Positions 20,595-31,909 of a stretch of 64,000 nucleotides of DNA are shown one piece after another. This stretch comes from Sabellastarte sp. h YS-2021 (taxonomy: Eukaryota > Annelida > Polychaeta > Sabellida > Sabellidae), in assembly GCA_964017235.1 (NCBI GenBank), contig OZ024936.1, forward strand, positions 18,018,496 through 18,082,495, given 5' to 3'. Made by a program: the position numbers and the translations under genes. The notes beneath the pieces are model-generated. The model was not told the origin of the DNA. It worked only from the letters and a program-made list of their open reading frames with translations, and did no database searches. The first letter of the stretch is position 1. Each line of letters opens with the position of its first letter.

Positions 20595-22404
20595 AATTCT
20601 GTAAAATTTCATTAATGGTTATGCTATGATCATTCTGCAAAGAGGGGTATGTCAGGGATGTGCCATTTCAGCTTTACTTTTCATACTTACAGTTGAAATC
20701 TTATCAGTCAAAATAAAGCAAGCTGAAAACATTGATGGAATTAAAGTTTTTGATGATGTATCACATCTTATTCAATGTTTAGATGATACAACTTTAACTT
20801 TAGCAGATTAGCACTCTATAACAATGCTGTGAAGCTGTTACATGAATACTAAAAAATATCAGGTCTAAATTTAAATCTTAACAAATGTGCAGGAATCTGG
20901 CCTGGCTCCTTGAAAAACAATCTAGATATATACTCTGGGATAGCATTCACCCATCATCCTATTGAATGATTTATTTATTTGGGGTTTTATGTCGCTTTCA
21001 ACACTGTACAGGTAAAAGAGATTGAAGATTTAACTCTCTAATGGAGAAAGAGAAAGCTTACTTTACAAAGTAAAATTACTGTGATTAATAGTCTTCTTAT
21101 TCCCCAAATGATTTATTCAATGACAGTACTATATACCACTCCAGAGGTTACAAAAAGAATTAAAAGCATTATCTACACATTTTTATGGGGAAAATGTCAC
21201 AGGGTGAAAAAGACAATTGTAACTCAGCAGAATATAAATGGAGTTTAAACCTGATAGACATACAGTCAAAATTGTATGCACTAAAAGGAGCATTGATTCC
21301 AAAATATCTAAAAGTAGAAATAGAATAGCCAACATTATTAACATGTATCTACCTTTTTTAATTTAAATATGTCACTGATCTTGAGAACAACATTTCGTAA
21401 AAGTGATTCTTTTGTTATTATTAAAAGTACACCAATGTTTTATCAGCAAATCTTTATCTCCCTTAATGGATGTAAGACAATAAAACCAAAAAAAAAAATC
21501 AGTCTGATTTTGAAGTTTTGACACAACCTGTATTGGGAAATGAATATTTCAAATTTAATAAACATTTATACTACAGAAATTGGATTGACAGTAATATAAT
21601 TTTTGTTAAGGCTCTAGTTGACAAAATGGTTGCTTTATTAGTGAAGAAAACCTGTTAAGTAAACTGAAAAGCAAGCAAAATTGGATGACAGAATATTTGA
21701 CACTTAAAAATTTAATCAATAAACTAGCTAAACACAAATTTAATACCAAACAGGGTCAATGCATACAGAATTCTGCCTGTATGAAAACTCATTTCTGGGC
21801 AAAAGGAAATCGAAGTTATCCAGACAATATTAAAACAAAAGAAATTTATAATGTTCTACGGAGTAAAATGTATGAAAAACCTTATGTTGAAAACATATAG
21901 GAAAAACGACTTAGAAATGAAATAAATAATATTAACTGGGCAGAGGTTTATGTCCAAAATTTTAAGTGTTTGAAATATAGTAAATTTACAGAGTTTAAGT
22001 TTAAAATTATGCATAATTACTTCCATGTGAAAAGCAGTTATGCAACTGGAATAACAATTATAGTGGATTATTTGTTTATTGTGGTTAAGCCAAAAATATA
22101 AGTCACCTTCTTTATGAGTTTTCTAGAATTAAAAAAATATTTGGCTTGCAGTCAGCAATTATATGAAAACTAACATATTGCTAAAACCTATCATACTTGG
22201 TTTTCAATTTAGCATTGAATACTATGTGCTGCTAAATAAAATTACTTGTATTGTAATGATATCCTATGTTGTTTATAGTGTATGGTGTAAATACAACATA
22301 AACAATATAAATTATATAAATTTTGATGTGAAAAGTCATATTAAGCAACAACTATCTTTTTATCTAGAGGTATTTAAAAGCATTATCCAAGAAAGGAACA
22401 TTTA
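20595..22404 (+). pseudogene. Heavily degraded L1/Tx1-like LINE (3' half of ORF2)
   Basis: Plus-strand remnants of a reverse transcriptase are readable in order. RGVCQGCAISALLFILTVEILS matches the RGIRQGCPVSTLLFTLVIEILS block of the LINE at 25,965. LDDTTL stands where the YADD box belongs. Then come RKLTLQSKITVINSLLIPQ, matching RKLTLFRKVTVIKSLLMPQ, and an IYTFLWGK segment. After about 21,660, a C-terminal region includes EIYNVLRSKMYEKPY and LKFKIMHNYFHVKS-type sequence. Many stops and frame changes are present, and a SINE fragment lies inside it. It is a dead copy of a related, not identical, LINE. Confidence 0.75.
20971..21013 (-). mobile_element. SINE 3' end fragment inside the LINE remnant
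   Basis: The minus strand reads CCTGTACAGTGTTGAAAGCG then ACATAAAACCCCAAATAAAT, the last 43 bp of the SINE family. It interrupts the LINE coding remnant, so it arrived after that LINE was inserted. Confidence 0.75.
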
Positions 22405-22680
22405 AAATGTCTAGAAGATTGTATACTCTATCACTTGATTTGATCATTAATCAAATCAATGCATATATAATATGTGTAGTGAATGTTTTAAAATATATAA
22501 AATGCACATATGTGTGGCATATGTACACTACCCGATGGAGGGTTTGAGACTCATGCCATCCCGGGTCTTTGCACTAAAAGAGTGAACTAAATTTCTTATA
22601 TTGGGAAAAAATATTATGATCATCCTGCAAAATGTCAGTAATATAAAGAAACAAGTACAAACTGGTGTTGTGTGGTACAT

Positions 22681-22810
22681 GCAGAGGAAACCAGTACATA
22701 GAGTTCATCAGGGTTCTGTACTGTAAACTGCTGACCAACAGGAACCAACTACCAGCTTTCCCACTTGAGGCCGTGCCGGGAACCAAACTCCGGCCTCAGA
22801 GGTGGGAGGC
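22681..22810 (-). mobile_element. Internal fragment of the tRNA-derived SINE
   Basis: The minus strand runs from GCCTCCCACCTCTGAGGCC to GGTTTCCTCTGC and lacks both the A-box end and the 3' tail. It is an internal piece of the 41.4-kb SINE family, possibly trimmed by later deletions. Confidence 0.8.
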
Positions 22811-23089
22811 TGATCCTGATACATCTTATCCTGATATATAGCTATTTTAGCATTAACATGATCACAAAATGAAACTCAGATGGAATGAAGAGCTTTACAT
22901 TCTACTCGGGAAATCTTATCTTCCATTACCGTCTAACATGGCATCAGATAAAACAGATTTCTGGAATCTTAGGAACCAGCATTTATCTGTGCATAAATAA
23001 ACGCCCGAATTGCCATTTTCACTGCAAACAGAAACGTTATATTTTTGTGTTGAAATTTAAAGAAATTGTTGAATACTGAAGGTGCTAAT

Positions 23090-23360
23090 ATAACTGAACC
23101 ATGAGTCACATAAACAGTTCGTTTCTGATTTGTAAAGTTAAATAGCAATAGTTCAATCAGAACTATGAAGCAGAACCTTTTAGACAATAGTAACGAAATG
23201 CATAGAGCTTATAGGAGAGTAGTTATTGTATTCAATAAAGACAACATTAGACTTTTAATATATAAAGTTTAAGAATGATAGCTCTATCAGAACTGTGAGA
23301 CCGAGCCCTTAGACATTGGCATCGAAAACAATGTGGCTTGGCGGTTGTTAGAATTTATTT
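23090..23360 (+). repeat. Two diverged tandem units of about 125 bp
   Basis: The series TTTGTAAAGTTAAATAGCAATAG, TCAATCAGAACTATGA and CAGAACC...TTAGACA near 23,118-23,190 recurs near 23,255-23,330 as TATCAGAACTGTGA and CCGAGCCCTTAGACATTGG. A third partial version is at about 24,195-24,245. No coding potential is apparent. Confidence 0.45.
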
Positions 23361-23364
23361 AATG

Positions 23365-23545
23365 CTCGACGATAGGAGAGGGTTATTTGTTTCTGTCTGT
23401 CTGTCTGTGCACCGTTCCGCCCTTATAACTCAAAAACTATAACACCAATTGAGCTCAAATTTGGTGGGCAGATATTTCATGGGGTACAGATGGATTCTTC
23501 CAAATTTGTTGCAATTTGTGTAAAAATTAAAGTCAGGAGAGAGTT
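23365..23545 (+). repeat. TCTG microsatellite with conserved-looking flank
   Basis: A short (TCTG)n run at about 23,392-23,410 is followed by GTGCACCGTTCCGCCCTTAT, AACTCAAAAACTAT and TTTGGTGGGCAGATATTTC. The text looks like a dispersed repeat consensus rather than random AT-rich DNA, but no second copy lies in this window. Confidence 0.35.
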
Positions 23546-24660
23546 TTTCTTATTTTTAATTGGGAATACACAGTGAAACTGCTTCTCTTCATCACATACG
23601 TATCATTGTGAGGTCACAAACCTAGCTTGTGATACGTGCTGTCTTTAAGTAAAAATATTTCTTCTCATTTTATGCCTTGAAATTCACATAAAGATAATAA
23701 AGAGAAGGGTGATATAGTAATCATTTTTATTAAACTATTAGTTCTGTTTTATTTTATCTTTTTTCTTTCAATTCCTTGACAGTCCATCACAAAAAATTAC
23801 CATGCATGATTTTCACCAACAAGTGAATATTTTTACCTCCACCAGCAGTTTATATTTTTGTGCGCTAATTGTTTGCCTATTTGTCTTTTGTGTGTGTGTG
23901 TGTATTTAGATTACTCCAAAACAATGAACAGATCTTTATTAAAAATTTGTGGGTAGGACCTGGCCAAAGGAAAAAGTTACTAAAAGAAAGATCTGGATCT
24001 TATTATGGATACAAAAAATCATGAATTTTCAGAGGTCCCCTTTACAATGTATTTTTAATAACTTTAGCTTTCTACTTGATATTTCTATGAAGATTAATTT
24101 ACATGTTTGGTTTTATTTTATTGTCACTTAAGAGACTGGTTATATGGAGTCGGGTGTTTTGCTCTCTCTGAGTGCATCTTGTTAAACATAGCATTACACT
24201 CCTGATTTGTAAAGATAAATTACATTAGCTCAATCAGGTTCTGTTTTAATTTTTTTCAATAGCTGTCAGCCTTTTTTTAATTCTAAAACGGAATATAATT
24301 TGTTTCTTATTTACGAGCAGACAGGGGATTTTTTAATGATTTATGAATGGAAATTTGCCATACGCTATAGCTCTTTGTTGTAACAAAATGCTTCATATAA
24401 AGTAATTTTTTTTTTTTTCACCATCAGAATTCAGTTGTCACATGCCTTCTATAAATGCAAGCGGACGTATAAAATGGTCACGTGACTTAGATTCATTAAG
24501 ATTGCAAGTAGATCACTAAACACTAACAATGTATTTTATGGAACACAGTTGTCTATAAAGAATCAGGCATTTTTATAAAGTAAATATCACAGAAGGCATA
24601 TACATTTAAAAATATATTGATGGACAAACTGCTTTCATCATATGGCAATCAATCATTCAT

Positions 24661-25260
24661 TTATTTGACCATAAAAGTAAATTTTTCAAAACATTTTACA
24701 ATATCGGCAAAATCATTGTCTAAATTTCTATAAATACCTTTTTGAATTTCTACACATGATTTTACATAACTTAATACATTGACATTACACCAAATACTTA
24801 GGTCTGTATAGTGACACAGCCACTCTTTGTATATACAATAACATAGAAAAGATAAGAACCAATCAAAATTGGAACTGATGTTCGAAACACCAACAATATT
24901 GTAGAGTGTTATATTTATATCAAAAATCATACCAACATGTTTCCATATTTCTTTTGCTTTGACACAAGAAAAAAGCAAGTATACAATATCACAAGTCACG
25001 AGAGGACACAAGTCATATTCTATAATTTTCCACTTTTTTAAATTATCAAAACAGGGCAGAATACAATGCAGTACCTTGTAATTGAATTCAGCAATTTTAG
25101 TATCTTTAATGTGTTTAATTTTATTGGAATATATTATGATAAATTTTAAATTTTCACTTTCTAATGTTTTCTTCCAGTAATTCTCTTGGAAAGGAATTTC
25201 AATTTTTTGTGTAATGATATTTTTATAAAAAAAATTTGATTTTTTATCATTTATTTGCAA
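24661..25260 (-). pseudogene. LINE ORF2 C-terminal domain
   Basis: This continues the RT frame after a stop at 25,270-25,272. It encodes FNYKVLHCILPCFDNLKKW, then CPLVTC and VYLLFSCVKAKEIW. This is the Cys-rich zinc-like module with conserved W found at the C terminus of L1/Tx1 ORF2, thought to help bind the RNA. The expected His before LLFSC is Tyr here. The frame ends with a stop at 24,661-24,663. Confidence 0.75.
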
Positions 25261-25269
25261 AATTATTTT

Positions 25270-26304
25270 TTACATAACTAAATAAAATTTTACAACCCAG
25301 GAGGCCTTGAGTGCTTCAAATTGTGATTCAATATCCACCATTTGTATACCTCCTTCATTAATATCAGCAATTAATGTATTTCTTTTTATTCTGTCATGAC
25401 TATTCCATAAAAACTTGTAAAAAACTTTGTTAACCTCTTTAATGTATCCAATTGATATGTCTAAAAAATGTGCAGAAAATAATAATTGGGGCATCAATAA
25501 TGATTTTATAACAGTGACTTTCCTAAAAAGGGTAAGTTTTCTCTTTTGCCAAGAAGATAATTTTATCTTTATGTTTTCTAGCTTTTTGTCCCAATTTAAT
25601 TTGTTGCGTTCTTTTTTATCATTTCCAATATATATTCCTAGACATCTCACTGGCTCGGTTGGCCATTTTATGCCCGCCACATTACAGTTTCTTTGTCTGT
25701 CCTTATAATGACCTAGCCATATACCTTCTGTTTTTGACTTGTTCAATTTTGGTCCAGCTACTTCAGTAAATTTTGAAATAAGCTCAAGTACTTTTTGCAA
25801 ATCGGAATCACTTTGAAGAAATATACTTATGTCATCTGCATACTGAAACGATTTATATTCAAGACTTTTTGGGCCTACTTTTGCAACTACATCGTGCAGT
25901 GAAGTGTCATTATGTATTTTATATGACAATATCTCTATTACCAAAGTGAAAAGTAAGGTAGACACTGGACAGCCCTGTCTTATTCCACGTTTAATATTAA
26001 TTTTATTTGACAGGTATCCATTATTTTTTATGATGGCTTTTGGTCATGTATACAAAATTTTTATCCATTGAATGAACTCCTTGCCAAAGTTGAATTTTTT
26101 TAGAGTAGAAAATAAGAAAGTCCATTCCACACTGTCAAAGGCTTTTTCAAAGTCTAAAAGAAGGAGTATTCCGGCAGAATTATTGGCTTCAATATTTTCA
26201 CATACATCAAGTATAGCTCTGATATTTGTACCAATGAACAGTTTTTTAATGTATCCAGTTTGCTCTGTTGAGATTATTTTTGTGATAACTTTTTGTAGGC
26301 GCAT
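25270..26304 (-). pseudogene. LINE ORF2 reverse transcriptase, palm and thumb
   Basis: One frame is interrupted only by a TGA at 26,044-26,046. Blocks in order are LLLDFEKAFDSVEW (first catalytic Asp), RGIRQGCPVSTLLF, FQYADDISIFL with the YADD catalytic pair, and CLGIYIG then RKLTLFRKVTVIKSLL in the thumb. These are standard non-LTR RT motifs, and the DFEKAFDSV and YADD forms with an upstream APE endonuclease point to the L1/Tx1 group. The enzyme would reverse-transcribe its own RNA at nicked target DNA. Confidence 0.9.
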
Positions 26305-26351
26305 TGACAGGGCAAAAGCTAGAATACGATAATCTACATTTGTCAGACTGA

Positions 26352-27980
26352 TCAGCCTGTAGTTTTTTTAGTGCATTCGTTTTTCTTGTGGATCAATGAA
26401 AGCACCGATGTATTTTGCATTTCAGAGAGCTTACCATTATGAAAAGATTCATGAAAAGAGTTTATCATCAAATCGGATAAGTCTTGCCAAAAAGTTTTAT
26501 AAAACTCCACTGTCAGTCCATCATATCCTGGTGACTTGTTATTTTTCATACCTTTTAGAGCTTGTTCACATTCTAAAATACTTACTTTACCCTCGCAGAT
26601 TAACTGATCTTTATCTGATAACAAAGGTAAATGCTGAAGTTCGGCCAAATATTCATCAATATGATCCTGTCGTGGGTTATTACTTGTATATAGTTTGGAG
26701 TAGAAGGATGCACAATGTTTTAAAATATCTTTATCTGAATTGTATTGTCTTTTACTATTGATGTCAATTAATTTTGTGATTCTGTTATTGTTTTGACGGG
26801 TTTTTTCAAGATTTAGAAAATAGGATGTACTTTTTTCGCCCTGCTCTATCCATTTACTTCGAGACCTTACCAAAGCAGCATGTGTGATATCATAGAATTT
26901 TTTGTCAAGTTTCTTTTTAATCAAGTTTCGTTTTTCTTGCAATTCAATTTTTAACCCCATATCAGTGGATAATTGTAATTTATTATCTAAATTTTCTAGT
27001 GCTTTTTCTAAATAATTGTTTTTACATTTTAAATATTTGGATCGTTTCACACAGTAACGAATTGTTTGCTCCTTTATTCTTAGTTTAATTAAGTCAAATA
27101 ATTTCTGGTTGGGAATATGTCTAAAATACTCTGCCTTAGTTTCAGCAATAAGCTGTTGTATTAATACTTTATAATCATCTTCATCAAGTATGGCATTGTT
27201 AAGCTTCCAAAGTCCCCTGCCTCGACTATTTTTTAGTATATCTAAAGTTGTATGTACTGCCTTGTGATCTGGCGTTGGTGCTGTATATATATCGCTATTT
27301 ATAATGAATTCTACCAGGTTGCTACTTGTAAGTATATAATCTATTCTACTATTTCTTTCAGGTTGTGTTGAATGCACATACGTATATGAATTTTTATTCG
27401 GATTTTTAAGTTTATATGAGTCTGTAAAGTTGTTTGATTTTTTCAGGTGTCTAAAGTGTTCACTCGATTGATCTAATTTTTGTGATGCTCGGTCATTGTG
27501 ATTTTCACATGTATTGAAGTCACCACAAATTATAATGTTCTTATCATTTTTTGCATGCTGATTTATAAACTTGTTTATTTGTTTTAGGAAATTTATACGA
27601 TGTTCTGCCACATTTGGGGCATATACATTAATGAGAGTGTAGACTTCGTTATTAAAAAGTAATTTTATATTTAAAAGAACTATTCTACCCTCTTCATCTG
27701 TTTGTTTATCAATCATACTATACTCAGGAAAGTTGTTTGTTAAAATAATTGCCACTCCTTTACTGTGATTAGAATTCGATAGACTTTGATAAACTTTTTC
27801 TACATGCTGTATAGAATTTTCAAAAAGACTTGATAAGTTCTCAGTAATGAAAATTTCTTGCAAAAATATTGCACTAAAGGACTTTTTTTCAGTCCAATGT
27901 AACACAACATTTCTTTATTTATCATTCCTAAGTCCTCGAACGTTTAGACTACAACAGGTTATTTTACCATTTCCAGCCAT
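26352..27980 (-). pseudogene. LINE ORF2 endonuclease and RT N-terminal region
   Basis: The likely start is ATG at 27,978-27,980 (MAGNGKITCCSLNVRGL), where LNVRGL is the opening APE-endonuclease strand. A TAA occurs near 27,920, after which the frame is open for 517 codons. Later endonuclease motifs are FLQE (catalytic Glu), INVYAP, IICGDFN, RIDYIL and a terminal PDH where SDH is usual. The RT region begins with NNKSPGYDGLTVEFYK. The frame is lost just after SLIHKK, and RT continues from 26,304 in another frame. Confidence 0.9.
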
Positions 27981-28589
27981 TTTTTAAAGATTATCAAAGG
28001 CTATGGCATCAAATCTGTGCCACCAGTGAGGTTATTTACTTTTTACTTATAAACTTTTTCAGCTTATTCAAGTTTTCAGGGGTTTTTGATGGTTTCATAT
28101 AAAATAAATAATAAAGATAAAACCTGCATTTAAGCATCAGTGATCAGTGCTGACTAAACATCCACTTAGTCTCGTGTCTGTCATGCTTGTGTGATTTTGA
28201 CATTTCTCTCTGTTAAAAAGTATCTTGAATTTCAAATTACATTTTTAAGGTATGTCTATAATGCATGTTTCTTTAATTTTGAATTCATGCAGCCATAACA
28301 GGACATAAACCAACTTCTGAAGAGATATACACACAGTGTGTTATATACTATATATTCTGTTTATTTTATTTTATTCTATTATTATAAGTGATGTGGGTAC
28401 AATATACATAAATATTGAACACATTTATTTGGAACTCCCAGTCAACAGGGGTTTATAAGTCACTCTAAGTAGACAGCATGTTACATGTGTGGGTTTTATT
28501 TCAAGTATAACTTATTTCTTGTTGTGATCGTTGTTGTGAGTCATATTTCATGATTTTCAGAAATGTTTCCTTTCAGACATATCTTCAAA

Positions 28590-29260
28590 ATTTGAATATT
28601 ATTTTGGCATTGATGCAAACACAGTTTTCTTGTGATAGTGTAAGTAAAATTCACACTGACAAACAAAGTGAAGCTCATCTTCAATTTCATTAACACTGTA
28701 AAAACAGTTTCTTTCATTGAAAGGTGTATTTGAAAACGAACCTGTCTCAGCTATGGGTCAATAAACCCAGTCATAATCTTTCAGCTAAACGTCTCTGATA
28801 CATTGAAATACACATATTTTTGAGTGGTTATAGAAGGTTCTTTCCATTCAACTTCTGATTTTCGAAGAATTATATTTTATATCTAAGAATTATATATAAG
28901 AATTGTATTTTATCTGGAATGCCTAATGTCACAGAGGAAGTACTTATGTCAGTTATGCCAAACACAGGCAGAATAGCTTTCATTTTTTTTTAAACCAGCA
29001 GTTTTCTGGGAAGTCTGTGGCCTTACAGTTGACACATAATAATATATCTTCTGTACTACATTAGAATCCAACCAAAATTACAACTTATACCATCATTTTT
29101 GGTGCTTCAGTATGTACACCTGAAAAATATCTTTGGGCACGCAGCTGTATATAGATCACACACATTTTGTGGACCTCCCAGGGCTCTTTCAGTTGCATTT
29201 GCAAGGGTCTCTTCACCAATTTAGATACTTATCAAATATTACACCTAAGTATTTTCACCA
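28590..29260 (-). pseudogene. Remnant of another non-LTR retrotransposon (RT C-terminal region)
   Basis: The minus strand reads, in broken frames, RYFSGVHTEAPK near 29,100-29,141. About 400 bp further along it reads TGSFSNTPFNERNCFY and NEIEDELHFVCQCEFY near 28,645-28,740. The latter resembles the C-terminal Cys/His region (ETGRF...ERxCxxC...DExHFxxxCxxY) after the RT of CR1/Jockey-like elements. Many stops interrupt it. It lies immediately upstream of the L1/Tx1 LINE but belongs to a different clade, so the order of insertion is unclear. Confidence 0.6.
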
Positions 29261-29330
29261 TTGCACTGTGTGATTTTCATTTTCTTCACTTGGCCATTAA
29301 CATAATATAGAACCATGCAACATACGGACA

Positions 29331-30429
29331 GATACAACCTTTGGAACAAGTTCTATTTTAGGAATACTTTACAATTTTATGGAGAATGCAAATTTTAAAA
29401 TAACTTATTAATTCACATTATTATTTTGAAGTTACCTAAAAGCTTAATTGAGCACACGGTTAAAAGTCTACCAGACAAGCTATAAAAGCAAAACTAGGTG
29501 AAAGACAGTTATAAAAATAATTATCACAAATGAAGATGACAATATTATATGAGTGTATGGTATAAGTTTTAGGGTCAATCTTCATGAGTGATATGTTTGT
29601 TTTCATATATTTCTCATGATCATTTTGTATGAATACTGGGCGAAACATATTAATGGAAAAACATCGTGTGATTTATCTGTACGCACAAGTGAGTCAGAAA
29701 ACTACAATTTTTAACTATAGTGGCCGATAACAAAATTGCATTTTTCTGTCATTTCAATTGGGTGTTCCACTGGAGCCAACCCTAAACTCGACTCTGTGAC
29801 TCTAGGATCAGTTGCAAAAGGTGGGAGTCAGAGAGGAAAATCCAGAAAAAAGTACGCAAAAAATTAGGTCAGTTTTATCTCCAAAACAAATCCAATACAT
29901 TTGCAACAAGTTTCCAAACAATTTATAACAAAATGACAAGTCTCATACCACTGTTTAATGCAAGTTTTCTTAAAATGATCTCCATTCCAGGTGAAACTGT
30001 TTAAGATAAAGTTTCAATGTTTTTTACAAAAATTTTTCTTGCAAATTTGCCAGATTTTTTAAACTTGAAAACTTTCCGAAGTTTCAAAATTTTTTTATAA
30101 CTTTAAAGTTTCTAAAAGATCAAAAGTCAAAGGTGAGATCCAAATGTCAAATTCATTTCAAAATGGTGAAAGTATCTTGAAAATCAAACGTTTTAAAATT
30201 TTGTTTGTGGCCAATTTTTCTTCTTCCCCGATTTTATAAGATTTAGTCACATTTCTGAATTTTTTATTCAATGTTAAAATTGTCTGAAGTTTTTTTTCAA
30301 ATTCAAGTTTTCAATCACTCAGTCATTCACACATGTTTTGTGTGCTTGGGGGGGGGGGGGTTATGTGTTTTGTTTTGCGCTTTCATAAACATGCAGCTAA
30401 ATATTTGTTTTTGGAAGACTTGGGTGGTC
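29331..30429. other. No gene seen; poly-G tract
   Basis: AT-rich non-coding DNA with T-rich and TTTCAAAATTTT-rich stretches. A G-homopolymer of about 12-14 bases lies at about 30,348-30,360. No exon or element is recognised. Confidence 0.4.
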
Positions 30430-31262
30430 CCAAGAAGGACCTATAAATTTTACAGCAGTGGTGCTGGTGCTTGGACTCGGATGACTGCTGGGGGGCTGGG
30501 CTGGCTGCTGCAGGGGGCTGTGTCAGAGGCAACTGATGGTGGGTTGAACTGCTTCGTCAAGATGAGGGCAAAAGTTGAATGTCTTTGCTGAGACTATGGA
30601 TACACTGGCTCTCGGGCCTGATAATTTGTTGAGTCCCTTGCTGATATGTGTCTTTATGAAGTTAAATATGTCCTGAAACCAGTCCTGCCTCTCTTTCATG
30701 TTTCCTTGGGAGCCTGACCAGACTTTGACTTGGAATTGAGTTTTCCATAGTGAGTCCTTTGGGATTCAAACCAAGTCTTGCACATATTCCCTGACAGCTT
30801 GCGGCTGCTGGCAAACCTCCCCCACAAGGCAATCCTTCTGGGCTTGCTGTTGGAGTGTTCATTGGTCTTGTTGTAGAGCTCATTATGATTCTTGACAAAC
30901 TACACAATAGCCTCCTCATCTAAGTCTGTTAAATAAATGTTTGTCATATATCCCTTCTTGAGCTTGAATTGCAATTGAGATGTGTCCACCTCTCCTTCAC
31001 CCTCTGTGTCTATTTCAGTTTCACTCCTCGCAGTTCTTGCTCTTTTTTCATCAACTCCCTCCTGTGGCTGTGGAGTTTCTGCCCTCCTGGCGTCCTGCCT
31101 CTCCATCTCCTCCCTCTGTGCCTCCTCATCCCTCTTCCTCTGATCTCTTCCCTCACTCCTCTGTATATTAGCAGCTGTATCGCCAAACTCAAACTCTGTA
31201 AATGTGTCTGTGGGGACATATATCTTCCTCACATTTTTAATGTTCTTTTTAGGAAGACCCAT
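30430..31262 (-). pseudogene. MADF-like DNA-binding protein gene, disrupted
   Basis: It starts at ATG 31,260-31,262 (MGLPKKNIKNVRKIYVP) and encodes an acidic/charged N-terminal region of about 120 residues rich in E, R and D. It meets a TAG at 30,900-30,902, just after DLDEEAIV. The same frame continues with FVKNHNELYNKT, IALWGRFA, and WFESQRTHYGKL. A frame change then leads to ERQDWFQDIFNFIKTHI and a Q/P-rich tail. The tryptophan and aromatic spacing with ESQRTRYGKL-type sequence resembles MADF/Myb-like domains, often found in proteins that accompany Harbinger transposases or in host regulators. It has one nonsense and at least one frameshift mutation and no introns. Confidence 0.65.
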
Positions 31263-31499
31263 CTTTCTTTTTAAAAACAATGTTTGTAAGAAATGAAAGC
31301 CTAGCAACAAGTCAGCCCAACTTGTATCTCAAAACTAAATCGTGGTTAATTTGTAAGAAAACAATAGCCTTTTCTAAAACACTGCCAGATTTAATACGCA
31401 GATGCCAGATACCAAATGATGCATTGCGCAAACTGACTCTCCTTATATAGACAAAGATTTTATAACTGACAAGCCATAGGTCGGTAAAATGAAGTTGTT

Positions 31500-31900
31500 C
31501 TGTCCTACATACTTCTTGGCTTGTCTGTTGCTGTAACCGCCTTGTCAATTTCTGTTTACGGCTTGCCCTGTTGTGTTACCAGCTTGTCCTTGTCAGGTCA
31601 GGGATGTTTTACCAGACCAGTTTCCTTTCAAGTATGGTTGGCTTGTGTTCATGGCCTGTCGAGGACTGGTGTCACTTAGCTCTTGCTACTTGACTATTAC
31701 AGGATATCAAGTGTTTCCAGAAAAGACGGTAACAGAATAGGACGAGATGGGGAGTGACTATGATAAGCTGTACAGAAACATCACAGGACCAGGTGGGCAG
31801 AGCCAAGGTTTGGATAAAGAATCAGGAAGGGTCGGTGAAATATCAAACCTGTTTGATATTTTTCCGATCCACTGCGACAACTACAAATTGCTTCTGACCC
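31500..31900. repeat. Back-to-back minisatellite with a hairpin
   Basis: The minus strand of 31,500-31,680 carries units like GACAAGCTGGTAACACA and GACAAGCCAAGAAGTA. From 31,718 the plus strand carries related units (GACGGTAACAGAATAG, GATAAGCTGTACAGAAA). A hairpin follows at 31,830-31,870, with arms GGTCGGTGAAATATCAAAC and a near-perfect complement and a 2-base loop. The flank AGAGCC...GGGTCGGTGAAATATC is shared with 5,218-5,270. Confidence 0.5.
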
Positions 31901-31909
31901 TCAAACAAT

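Larger units (their letters stand above)
24406..27980 (-). mobile_element. Nearly complete L1/Tx1-like non-LTR retrotransposon
   Basis: The element carries one long ORF2 on the minus strand (27,980 to 24,661), a 3' region and a poly-T run at 24,406-24,418 that would be its A tail. ORF2 has an APE-type endonuclease, a reverse transcriptase and a C-terminal Cys-rich region, the L1/Tx1 layout. Damage is light, with three in-frame stops and one frameshift. No ORF1 is recognisable upstream, so the 5' end is unknown and the copy may be 5'-truncated. Confidence 0.85.

Noticed and set aside
25427..25708. Plus-strand frame inside the LINE
   Set aside because: Antisense shadow of the reverse transcriptase.
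30969..31274. Plus-strand frames opposite the MADF-like gene
   Set aside because: Shadows of the minus-strand charged coding region (CTC/TCC-rich complement).
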